NCBI RefSeq assembly: GCF_000377565.1
Contig: NZ_KB898353.1
Coordinates: 1 to 64,000, forward strand
Direction: 5' to 3'
Source: Rhizobium sp. 2MFCol3.1
GTDB taxonomy: Bacteria; Pseudomonadota; Alphaproteobacteria; Rhizobiales; Rhizobiaceae
Length of the DNA: 64,000 nucleotides
Part shown: piece after piece, positions 56,948-64,000 of the stretch
Layout of the letters: every line of letters starts with the position of its first letter
Numbering within the stretch: position 1 is the first letter of the stretch
Notes under the pieces: model-generated
Seen by the model: the letters and a program-made list of their open reading frames with translations, nothing else
The model's database searches: none
What the model was told of the DNA's origin: nothing
Position numbers and translations under genes: made by a program

Positions 56948-57001
56948 ACGTACGATAACTCGGATAGCCTCCCTCTGCTTGTTGTCGGTCGTACGACAAC
57001 A
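56948..57001. repeat. CGTACGA-containing repeat pair
   Basis: ACGTACGATAAC (56948-56959) and TCGTACGACAAC (56989-57000), 41 bp apart. The second lies in a palindrome TGTTGTCG…CGACAACA that would end in ACA at 57001. Either operators for the gene starting at 56830 or transposase sites at a right end. Confidence 0.35.
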
Positions 57002-57072
57002 TGGCCGCAGATGATCCTGCTTGCTCGGCTCCACCATATGGGTACTTGTGTTCGAGCGCACATCAAACGGCC

Positions 57073-57654
57073 CTAGTGGAAGCCGAGCGACGCCGAGCTT
57101 GGAGCTGCAGCCTCCAACGACCCAACTGCCGAGATTGCCTTCCCCACAAGGAATTCGATCTCAAAGCGCCGAGCACTCTCAACGATCGCCACGTCGCCCC
57201 ACAGGCCAAGGATTGCCATCCCGTCGTCTACCGAGAGCTCAGCATCCACCCATCCCGACGCAATGCAGGCATCCTCCAAGGCCGCGCTGGCCGCTGCCTG
57301 AAGGCGATCTGTTACGACAGTTAGGAAATAGCCAGACCGCCCTTCGAAATCTCGCCTGCATAGATAGAGGCCGTCGATGAAAACATCTTTCTTATTTGAC
57401 AGCCACGCCCCCTGCTGCCGGCCAAAATGAAGGTACATGTTGTCATCGAGCCCGAGCTGTCCCACGGGGATATCGTCTGGGCCAGCCGAAACACCCGCTA
57501 TCGCATTTATGTCGACGAGTGTGCCGCCCCCACTGCTCCAGGTTTTGAATACTTCGGTGATATTTCCCTGCCGCCTTGCAAGGTCGCTATCGCGATGGGC
57601 CGGAGTGACCCAAGTGCGGTTGGCGAAGCGTTCGGGGTGGGTAAGGTGGTTCAT
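57073..57654 (-). CDS. Hypothetical protein, 193 aa
   Basis: Not recognised. The start at 57654 is supported by GGAG eight bases upstream; longer in-frame starts exist. The sequence begins MNHLTHPERFANRTWVTPAH, is mixed polar with a beta-rich middle (KKDVFIDGLYLCRRDFEG, SGYFLTVVTDR) and a second similar stretch (SVDDGMAILGLWGDVAIVES). No signal peptide or TM segment. It is divergent from a small + strand gene. Confidence 0.5.
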   Translation of the reverse strand: MNHLTHPERFANRTWVTPAHRDSDLARRQGNITEVFKTWSSGGGTLVDINAIAGVSAGPDDIPVGQLGLDDNMYLHFGRQQGAWLSNKKDVFIDGLYLCRRDFEGRSGYFLTVVTDRLQAAASAALEDACIASGWVDAELSVDDGMAILGLWGDVAIVESARRFEIEFLVGKAISAVGSLEAAAPSSASLGFH

Positions 57655-57717
57655 GCTGTTGTCTCCATCTGCGTTGGACCAACAGTTCATGCTATAGTCG
57701 CAAGAGACAACCGCGCG

Positions 57718-57969
57718 ATGTATGACCACCATTCGGTGTCTCTCGCATTCAAACCAATGGATAAGCTCTCGACGCTTCGGATAATCGTGCGGCCCGAGAA
57801 GGCGAAGGCCGAGCTGAGAAGCTGGGCGGCGAATTGGAAACAGCGGCCAGCTAATTTCGCGATCGCCATCACCTCAGACAATCTCTTTAAGTCGACCAGC
57901 ATTTACTTTACGCGATCAGCCGAGATGGCAACCCCTTCGATCACAGTCCTCGCCTATCGAGGAATGTGA
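57718..57969 (+). CDS. Hypothetical protein, 83 aa
   Basis: Not recognised. Starts MYDHHSVSLAFKPMDKLSTL, then a basic helical stretch (RPEKAKAELRSWAANWKQRP) and a beta-like end (NFAIAITSDNLFKSTSIYFT…TVLAYRGM). A longer upstream frame overlaps the minus-strand neighbour and is rejected. The ribosome site is weak. TATAGT at 57693 could be a -10 box. Confidence 0.4.
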   Translation: MYDHHSVSLAFKPMDKLSTLRIIVRPEKAKAELRSWAANWKQRPANFAIAITSDNLFKSTSIYFTRSAEMATPSITVLAYRGM

Positions 57970-58309
57970 TCTCATGCGCTCCCTCTTCTCCGCGCACAGC
58001 TATCGAACTAGCCACATGGAGTTCCCCGGGAGATGAGCACCGGTCCGTTTCAAAGACACTGAGGCATTATTTTCCCCGTATTGGCGCCTCAAATTCTCCT
58101 TTATGTACAGCCACTTAATCTATTGGGGCAAATCCGGCTGGCTCTCGGGACCTTTCGAGGTGACGCGTTGGTACCGGAAACCCGAATAATTGGGGCTTTT
58201 TTTGTGCTCCCCTACAGTTCTGGAAGAGACGACAGCAAGCGGATCGGCGACCTGACCTAGCGGCCGGCGATCCAGACAGAGAAACCCATTTCGACACGGA
58301 GGATGTTCA
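57970..58309. other. Gap between small genes and sugar region
   Basis: No gene is supported. TGAGGC/GCCTCA form an inverted repeat at about 58060-58091. A weak CCC…GGGG stem with seven T ends near 58203. Base composition changes to higher G+C after this point, which suggests the right border of the acquired segment is near here. Confidence 0.35.
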
Positions 58310-59341
58310 ATGGACTATCGCAAGCTTGGACCAAGCGGGACAATCGTCGCGCCATACTGCCTGGGAACGATGACATTCGGCGCGGAAGCCGATGAGGCTA
58401 CCTCGCACAAGATACTCGACGACTATTTCAAATGGGGCGGCAATTTCATCGACACCGCCGATGTCTATAGCGCAGGCGTTTCAGAAGAGATCATCGGCCG
58501 CTGGCTGAAAGCACGACCCACCGAGGCCCGCCAGGCAGTGATTGCCACGAAGGGACGTTTCCCGATGGGAAGCGGACCGAATGACATCGGACTGTCGCGG
58601 CGGCATTTGAACGTCGCGCTCGACGACTCGCTTCGACGTCTCGGCGTCGAGCACATCGATCTCTACCAGATGCATGCATGGGACGCCCTGACACCTATCG
58701 AGGAGACGCTGCGTTTCCTTGATGATGCCGTCTCCAGCGGCAAGATCGGCTATTACGGCTTCTCCAATTACGTCGGGTGGCATATCGCCAAGGCGGCCGA
58801 AATCGCCAAGGCACGCGGCTATACCCGGCCAGTAACGCTGCAGCCGCAATACAGCCTTCTCGTGCGCGATATCGAACTCGAGATCGTGCCAGCTTGCCAG
58901 GACGCAGGCATGGGCCTGTTGCCTTGGTCACCTCTCGGCGGCGGCTGGCTGACCGGCAAATATCGTCGTGACCATATGCCGACGGGTGCGACCCGGCTCG
59001 GGGAAAATCCGAAGCGTGGCATGGAATCCTACGACCAGCGCAACGCGCAGGAGCGGACCTGGGACATCATCGGCGCGGTGGAGGACATCGCGAAGTCCAA
59101 GGGTTGCAGCATGGCGCAGGTGGCACTTGCCTGGACCGCTGCGCGGCCGGCCGTGACGTCGGTCATTCTCGGTGCCCGCACGACGGAGCAACTGGCGGAC
59201 AACCTCGGTGCGGCCAAGATCAGCCTCTCAGACGAGGAGATGAGCCGCCTCACCGAGATCAGCGCGCCGCACCCCTTCGATTATCCCTACGGGGTCGGCG
59301 GCACGAACCAGCGCCACCGCAAGCTCGAAGGCGGACGGTAA
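58310..59341 (+). CDS. Aldo/keto reductase
   Basis: NADPH-dependent oxidoreductase, 343 residues. Catalytic residues are visible in FIDTADVYSAG (Asp, Tyr), VIATKGRF (Lys) and LYQMHAWD (His). The LGLGTMTFG-type N-terminus (YCLGTMTFGAEADEA) and the C-terminal SVILGARTTEQLADNL are typical. GGAGG precedes ATG. It converges with a sugar ABC operon and may act on the imported sugar, but that is inference. Confidence 0.92.
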   Translation: MDYRKLGPSGTIVAPYCLGTMTFGAEADEATSHKILDDYFKWGGNFIDTADVYSAGVSEEIIGRWLKARPTEARQAVIATKGRFPMGSGPNDIGLSRRHLNVALDDSLRRLGVEHIDLYQMHAWDALTPIEETLRFLDDAVSSGKIGYYGFSNYVGWHIAKAAEIAKARGYTRPVTLQPQYSLLVRDIELEIVPACQDAGMGLLPWSPLGGGWLTGKYRRDHMPTGATRLGENPKRGMESYDQRNAQERTWDIIGAVEDIAKSKGCSMAQVALAWTAARPAVTSVILGARTTEQLADNLGAAKISLSDEEMSRLTEISAPHPFDYPYGVGGTNQRHRKLEGGR

Positions 59342-59348
59342 ATCATCA

Positions 59349-59376
59349 GGCAGCGGCGGCGCATACCGCCGCTGCC
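59349..59376. terminator. Bidirectional terminator
   Basis: GGCAGCGGCGG (59349-59359) pairs with CCGCCGCTGCC (59366-59376), 11 bp, between two convergent genes. Confidence 0.75.
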
Positions 59377-59384
59377 TTGTTCCT

Positions 59385-60455
59385 TCAGATACGGATGCCC
59401 GTCGCGTCGTCGAAGAGATGCAGCTGTGCCGGATCGATGGTCACGCCGATCGTCTCACCGCCACGGGCGGTGCTGCGGCCGGTCTCGACGATCGTCAGTT
59501 CCGGCGTCGTCGCCGCCGTGATGAAGGTGGCTGAGCCAGTGGATTCAACAACATCGACAGGGATGTCGAACGTACCCTGTCCTGTCGTGGTGATACCGAT
59601 ATGCTCCGGACGAATACCGACGGTCACCTTGCGGCCAGGCTGCAGTTGGCGATTGCTAGGCAGCGTGTGCTTGACCGTCCCGAGATCGATCGCGAGCCCG
59701 CTTCCGTCCGCCTGCACGACACCAGGAATGAAATTCATCGCCGGCGAGCCGATGAAGCCGGCCACAAACTTGTTGGCCGGCGTGTCATAAAGTTCGAGCG
59801 GCTTGCCCTGCTGCTCGATGACACCCTCGCGCATGACGACGACGTGGTCGGCCATGGTCATCGCCTCGATCTGGTCGTGAGTGACGTAGACCGAGGTCGC
59901 GCCGAGCCGATCGTGCAGCGCGCGGATTTCCTTGCGCATGTGAACGCGCAGCGCCGCATCGAGGTTCGACAACGGCTCGTCGAACAGGAACGCCTTGGGG
60001 TGACGGATGATGGCGCGGCTCATCGCTACGCGCTGGCGCTGGCCGCCGGAGAGTTCGCGCGGATAGCGCTTAAGCAGGTTGGACAGGCCGGTCGTTGCCG
60101 CGACATCGGCCGCTGCCTTCTTGGCCTCGGCCTTGGCAACGCCGCGGATACGCAGGCTATAGGTCAGGTTTTCCTCGACCGTCATATGCGGATAAAGCGC
60201 GTAGGACTGGAACACCATGGCGACGTCGCGCTTGCGCGGCGGCACGTTGTTCATCAGCTCGCCGGCGATCTTCAGATCGCCTTCGGAGATGCTTTCCAGG
60301 CCTGCAAGCGAGCGCAGCAAGGTGGACTTGCCACAGCCCGAGGGGCCGACGAGCGCCACGAAGCTGCCCTTGGCGATCTCAAGGTTGATGTTCTTCAGCG
60401 CATGGAAGGCACCGTAATGCTTGTTGACGCCGCTGAGCTCGATCTGATTGGTCAT
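59385..60455 (-). CDS. Sugar ABC transporter ATPase (MalK/UgpC type)
   Basis: ATPase of a CUT1 sugar importer, 356 residues. Walker A GPSGCGKST, signature LSGGQRQRVAMSRAI, Walker B FLFDEPLSNLDAAL, H-loop VYVTHDQIEAM, then the C-terminal OB regulatory domain (VTVGIRPEHIGI). The start at 60455 overlaps the stop of the upstream permease (ATGA). A longer frame to 61310 is only a shadow of that permease. Confidence 0.93.
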   Translation of the reverse strand: MTNQIELSGVNKHYGAFHALKNINLEIAKGSFVALVGPSGCGKSTLLRSLAGLESISEGDLKIAGELMNNVPPRKRDVAMVFQSYALYPHMTVEENLTYSLRIRGVAKAEAKKAAADVAATTGLSNLLKRYPRELSGGQRQRVAMSRAIIRHPKAFLFDEPLSNLDAALRVHMRKEIRALHDRLGATSVYVTHDQIEAMTMADHVVVMREGVIEQQGKPLELYDTPANKFVAGFIGSPAMNFIPGVVQADGSGLAIDLGTVKHTLPSNRQLQPGRKVTVGIRPEHIGITTTGQGTFDIPVDVVESTGSATFITAATTPELTIVETGRSTARGGETIGVTIDPAQLHLFDDATGIRI

Positions 60456-61279
60456 TTGAGGGCTCCAGAGGTGAGGCCGGATACGATGCGGCGCTGCAAG
60501 AGAACGAAGATGGCGAGAACGGGCGTCACATACATCGTGGCATAGGCCATGATGTTGTTCCACTCGCTGGTGTTCGGCCCCATGAAGGAGTTGAGACCGA
60601 CGCTGGCGGGCTGAAGCTCTGCTTCCTGGATCATCGACTTCGAATAGACGAACTCTCCGAAGGCCTGCATGAAGATCAGGATCGCGCTGACGAGAATGCC
60701 GTTGCGGGCAAGCGGCAGCACGATGTTGAAGAAGGCGCCGAAGCGGGAGTTGCCATCGACCAGCGCTGCTTCCTCGAGCTCCATCGGCACGGCCATGAAG
60801 GTGGCGCGCACCAGGACCACGAAGAACGGCATGCTTTTCGCGGCGATCGCCAGGATGACGGCAAAGCGCGGATAGTCGAGCAGGCCGAACTGCGAGAAGC
60901 CCACGAAGATCGGCGTGATCATCAGCGATGCCGGCAGGACCTGCAGCATGAGGATGAGGAACAGGCCGATATCCACCCACATGTTGCGGTAGCGCGCCAG
61001 CACATAGGCGCAGCCGACGCCGAGCACGGTGATCAACGCCACGGAACCGAAGGCGATGACGACGGAGTTCCAGAGATAGCGCCCCATGTTCCGGCTTTCC
61101 CACACATAGGCGTAGGTTCCCCATTGCGGCGAGGACGGCCAGAAGCTGGGCGGATTGGCGAACATTTCGGAGCCGCTCTTCAGAGCCGTGATGTACATCC
61201 AGTAGAGCGGGAAGAGATAGATTGCCGCCAGAACGATCGCGATGAAGAGCATCAGGCGGTTGCGGTTGGTATCGCTCAT
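60452..61279 (-). CDS. Sugar ABC permease (MalG type)
   Basis: Six-TM inner-membrane subunit, 275 residues. The ATPase-contact loop EEAALVDGNSRFGAFFNIVL is present. The N-terminus (LFIAIVLAAIYLFPLYWMYI) and end (LQRRIVSGLTSGALK) are typical of MalG proteins. It overlaps both neighbours by 4 bp, so the three genes are translationally coupled. Confidence 0.93.
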   Translation of the reverse strand: MSDTNRNRLMLFIAIVLAAIYLFPLYWMYITALKSGSEMFANPPSFWPSSPQWGTYAYVWESRNMGRYLWNSVVIAFGSVALITVLGVGCAYVLARYRNMWVDIGLFLILMLQVLPASLMITPIFVGFSQFGLLDYPRFAVILAIAAKSMPFFVVLVRATFMAVPMELEEAALVDGNSRFGAFFNIVLPLARNGILVSAILIFMQAFGEFVYSKSMIQEAELQPASVGLNSFMGPNTSEWNNIMAYATMYVTPVLAIFVLLQRRIVSGLTSGALK

Positions 61280-62178
61280 CCGCGCACCTCATGTTTTGTC
61301 GACCGGACATAGACGATCGAGGCGAACATCACGAAGACGATCATGATGACGGAGATCGTGGCGCCCTTGCCGAAGTCGTATTGCCGGAAGGACAGGTCCC
61401 AGGCCCAGTATTGCGTGACGTTGGACGAATTGTTCGGCCCGCCATCGGTGATGGCCGCGAACAGGTCGAACTGCTGCAGCGTGAAGATCAGGCCGAGCGA
61501 GACGATGGCGCCGATGGTCGAGCGCATCATCGGAAGCGTGATCGTCCAGAAGCGCTGCCAGGCATTGGCACCGTCGAGTTCGGCCGCCTCATAGAGGTCG
61601 CCGGGAATGGAAGAGAGGCCGACGGAGAGCAGGATCATGTTGAAGGACGTGCCGAGCCAGATATTGGCAATGACGACAGCCCAGAGCGAGAAATTGGGGT
61701 CCGAGCGCCAGAAGATGTTGGAGCTGATCAACCCGCTTTCGCGCAGGATGAAATTCAAGACGCCGAAATCGCCCGACAGCACCCAGTTCCAGATCGCGCC
61801 GACGACTAGGCCGGGCATGACCCAGGAAACTAGGAACAGGCCGCGCAGCCAGGAGGCGCCGGGAAAGTTCACCCAGAAGAACAGCGCCAAGCCGAAGCCG
61901 ATCAGGAACTGGCCGGCGATCGAGCCGACGACGAACAGCACGGTGTTGTAGATGATCGGCAGCGTTTCGGGCTGTTTGAACAGATCGACATAATTCTTGA
62001 AACCGACGAAGGGGCGCACGAAGGTCCCGAGGCTGAACATGTCGACCTCCTGGAAACTCATGACGATGTTGTAGACGAGCGGCAGGCCCGCGAGCACGAA
62101 CAGGAAGATGAGCGGCAGGGTGACAAGCGTGATGTCGAACCCGCGGCCATCGGTGATGCTGGAAAATAGCCTCTTCAT
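61276..62178 (-). CDS. Sugar ABC permease (MalF type)
   Basis: 300 residues, about six TM segments. The EAA loop is seen as DLYEAAELDGANAWQRFWTI. It partners the MalG-type permease. It lies after the binding-protein gene with a 143-bp spacer that contains a hairpin. Confidence 0.93.
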   Translation of the reverse strand: MKRLFSSITDGRGFDITLVTLPLIFLFVLAGLPLVYNIVMSFQEVDMFSLGTFVRPFVGFKNYVDLFKQPETLPIIYNTVLFVVGSIAGQFLIGFGLALFFWVNFPGASWLRGLFLVSWVMPGLVVGAIWNWVLSGDFGVLNFILRESGLISSNIFWRSDPNFSLWAVVIANIWLGTSFNMILLSVGLSSIPGDLYEAAELDGANAWQRFWTITLPMMRSTIGAIVSLGLIFTLQQFDLFAAITDGGPNNSSNVTQYWAWDLSFRQYDFGKGATISVIMIVFVMFASIVYVRSTKHEVRG

Positions 62179-62200
62179 GGATACCCCTTAAGCTCCGAAC

Positions 62201-62234
62201 GGGGCTGCCTGGCGCTTGCGCGGAAGACAGCCCC
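62201..62234 (-). promoter_or_regulatory. Hairpin between binding protein and permease
   Basis: GGGGCTG (62201-62207) with CAGCCCC (62228-62234). Such intercistronic hairpins often keep the binding-protein message more abundant than the permease message. Confidence 0.5.
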
Positions 62235-62321
62235 TGCCGGGAGGAAACGGTGGGATGGCGAGAACGCCATTGGGGTCGGACAGGCGAAGCGCGTCGCGCA
62301 CGCTCCGCTTGCCCTGATATG

Positions 62322-63554
62322 TCACTCTTCGACGGCCTTGATCTTCTCGGCGGCCTGATCAAGCGCATCCTTCGGCGACATCTGGCCGGTCAAAGCGGCC
62401 TGGATGGCATCCTGGATTGCCTTGGAGATCTTCGGCCATTCCGGCGACGGACCGCGCGGCTGGGCATATTTCAGCTGCTCGACGAAGGTCTTCAGCGCAT
62501 CGTCCTTCAGCTTGTTGCCTGTCGGCGGGATGGCGATGTCGGAGCGAGCCGGCAGCTGGCCGAACTTCTGGTACATCGTGTCGTCCTTCGAGGCGAAGAA
62601 CTCGAGGGCCTTGAAGGCTTCCGCCGGATGCTTGGAACTGGAGAAGATCGCCCAGTTGTAGTCGCCCATGGCCGAAGACCGCGTCGCGCCTTCCTGCGGG
62701 ATCGGCAGCAGCGCCGTGCCCCAGTCGAACTTCGCGTCCGTCAGCATGCGGTCGATTTCCCACGGACCGGAGATGGCCATGGCGGCATTGCCGGCGTTGA
62801 AGGTGGCGGTCGAATCCCACTGGCTGCGGGTCAGCGTATCGGGAGAAGCAAGCTTCTCATCCATGATCTGCTTCCAGACCGTCAGAGCCTTCACCGCACC
62901 ATCGGCGTTGATCGTCTTGTAGGTCGCGCCGCCCATCTGGGCCCATGGCAGGAACTGGAAGGTGCCTTCTTCGTTCGCCTTGGCCGAGAAGGTCAGGCCG
63001 TAGACGTTCTTCGACGGATCGGTGAGCTTCTTGGCGTCCGCGACGAGCTCGTCCCAAGTCTGCGGCGGCTTTTCCGGATCGAGGCCGGCGGCCTTGAACA
63101 TGTCCTTGTTATAGTAGAGCGCGATCGTGTTGGTCGCCTTCGGTACACCGTAAAGCTTGCCGTCCCAGGTGGCGGACTTCAGCGGTCCGGGGAAGTAGTT
63201 CTCGGGCTTGATGACGGTCGACTTGGCGATCATGTCGGTGAGGTCGAGAAACGCCTTGCGGTCGGCGAACATCGCGTGGTTCGGGTTGTCGATGGCGATG
63301 ATATCGGGCGCCTTGCCGGTCGAAAACGCGCGCATCGATTCGCTGACGACATCGTCGAACTGGATCTGGCGGTATTCGATCTTGATGCCGTTGTTCTGAT
63401 CGTTGAATTCCTTGATCAGGTTCGGCGCCGGCTGGATGTCGCGGTCGAGCGACCAGAGGGTCAGGGTGACGTCTTCGGCCTTGGCGGCTAGGCCGAAGAG
63501 CGACACGCCCGCCAGCGCAAGCGCGCCGATCATTGCAAATTTACGGATAGCCAT
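62322..63554 (-). CDS. Sugar ABC substrate-binding protein
   Basis: Periplasmic binding protein of the CUT1 class, 410 residues. The signal peptide reads [20 protein letters not shown]…AAKAED. The mature start is [20 protein letters not shown]. The pattern [20 protein letters not shown] and [14 protein letters not shown] is typical of family 1 binding proteins. Sugar not identifiable. GGAGG lies before ATG. Confidence 0.93.
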   Translation of the reverse strand: MAIRKFAMIGALALAGVSLFGLAAKAEDVTLTLWSLDRDIQPAPNLIKEFNDQNNGIKIEYRQIQFDDVVSESMRAFSTGKAPDIIAIDNPNHAMFADRKAFLDLTDMIAKSTVIKPENYFPGPLKSATWDGKLYGVPKATNTIALYYNKDMFKAAGLDPEKPPQTWDELVADAKKLTDPSKNVYGLTFSAKANEEGTFQFLPWAQMGGATYKTINADGAVKALTVWKQIMDEKLASPDTLTRSQWDSTATFNAGNAAMAISGPWEIDRMLTDAKFDWGTALLPIPQEGATRSSAMGDYNWAIFSSSKHPAEAFKALEFFASKDDTMYQKFGQLPARSDIAIPPTGNKLKDDALKTFVEQLKYAQPRGPSPEWPKISKAIQDAIQAALTGQMSPKDALDQAAEKIKAVEE

Positions 63555-63621
63555 GGTTCTCCTCCTTTGTGGTTATCCTAGATCGTAGGCCGGCAATTCC
63601 TCCTTGCCGGCCGCGATATCA

Positions 63622-64000
63622 TCAAACCGGATCGACGACGAAGTCGCCGCCCCGGGCATGCTTCAAATGGTTCAGCGCATGAACCTGACCGGTCATCTCG
63701 AGCGCGTCGCGATAGACCGGATCGTGCCAACCTTCAATGTCGATGGATCCCGACCAGCCAGCGAGGCGCAGTTCCGAAATGATGTCCGTCCAGTTGCTGT
63801 CGCCAAAGCCCGGCGTGCGCATGAACACGAACTTCTCCTTACCGAAGATGCCATGCTCCTTGATGACATCCCAGCGGATCGTTGCATCCTTACCGTGAAC
63901 GTGGAAAATTTTCGACGCCCACTTGCGGATCTGCGGCAGCGGCTCGATCAGATAGACCATCTGATGGCACGGCTCCCATTCGATGCCGATGTTGTCGTCA
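63622..64000 (-). CDS. Sugar phosphate isomerase/epimerase, C-terminal part
   Basis: Partial; the frame is open through the window end, so the N-terminus lies beyond 64000. The visible C-terminus has IGIEWEPCHQMVYLIEP (metal-site Glu/His), FHVHGKDATI and GSIDIEGWHDPVY, matching xylose-isomerase-like TIM barrels such as IolE/YcjR proteins. It lies upstream of the sugar ABC operon on the same strand and probably processes its substrate. Confidence 0.85.
   Translation of the reverse strand, partial: DDNIGIEWEPCHQMVYLIEPLPQIRKWASKIFHVHGKDATIRWDVIKEHGIFGKEKFVFMRTPGFGDSNWTDIISELRLAGWSGSIDIEGWHDPVYRDALEMTGQVHALNHLKHARGGDFVVDPV

Noticed and set aside
57427..57969. 180-codon + strand frame
   Set aside because: Its first ~97 codons overlap the minus-strand gene starting at 57654. 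Only the part from ATG 57718 looks independent.
58130..58205. tRNA fragment or attachment site
   Set aside because: The stretch with GGTACCGGAAACCC and a T-run looked tRNA-like at first, but no cloverleaf arms or TTCGA loop could be drawn.
59385..61310. Single 641-codon gene covering ATPase and upstream DNA
   Set aside because: The first ~285 codons are an out-of-frame reading of the MalG-type permease. The ATPase begins at 60455 with the usual ATGA overlap.
62250..63491. 413-codon + strand frame
   Set aside because: It is entirely antisense to the sugar-binding protein gene, which has a signal peptide, family motifs and a ribosome site. High G+C creates the shadow frame.

Overview
The window looks like an accessory stretch of a Rhizobiaceae-type alphaproteobacterial replicon (Rhizobium, Agrobacterium or Ensifer-like). 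This rests on gene style only: IS21 element, paired OmpR/EnvZ-like stress systems, FecCD-type siderophore uptake, RpiR regulators and MalFGK-type sugar ABC operons. No rRNA, tRNA or CRISPR array was recognised, so no species or replicon can be named.

Region 1 (1-2618) is an IS21-family insertion (istA, istB, multiple terminal repeats) that abuts a short gene remnant. Region 2 (about 2.9-23.6 kb) is stress and redox metabolism: a Nudix hydrolase, a DUF3095 protein, an orphan histidine kinase, TetR/poxB, ilvC, TetR/SDR, an aldo/keto reductase, catalase, a divergent PII-like protein, a DipZ-type thiol-redox membrane protein divergent from an OmpR/EnvZ-like pair, then ohr, a tiny exported peptide and a GST. 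Region 3 (23.7-30.9 kb) is a TonB receptor/FecBCD-type siderophore uptake operon with an RpiR regulator upstream. Region 4 (31.3-39.0 kb) holds two alpha/beta hydrolases, a 14-TM MFS exporter, a PLP decarboxylase, trpC and an acyl-CoA-dehydrogenase-like flavoenzyme, possibly an indole/aromatic cluster.

Region 5 (39.2-44.0 kb) holds rare, defence-like genes: an EEP-fold phosphohydrolase, a zinc-ribbon protein with a HEPN-type RNase motif, and a two-gene operon whose first product resembles an OST-HTH/LOTUS domain. Region 6 (44.1-56.3 kb) is the standout. It is a Tn7-like transposition locus, all on the + strand, with TnsA-like, TnsB, TnsC/TniB and two long TnsD-like TniQ proteins. It also carries a second, split TnsB: a 163-aa DNA-binding half and a 452-aa catalytic half that keeps its DDE triad, each with its own copy of a ~60-aa N-terminal domain. 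Four genes in this locus are preceded by the same ~40-nt hairpin leader, with compensatory base changes and a fixed distance to the start codon, which points to a shared structured-RNA control element.

Region 7 (56.3-58.0 kb) has three unrecognised small genes and a pair of CGTACGA-containing repeats. Region 8 (58.3-64.0 kb) is ordinary carbon metabolism: an aldo/keto reductase facing a complete MalK/MalG/MalF/MalE-type sugar ABC operon and a partial sugar isomerase/epimerase cut by the window end.
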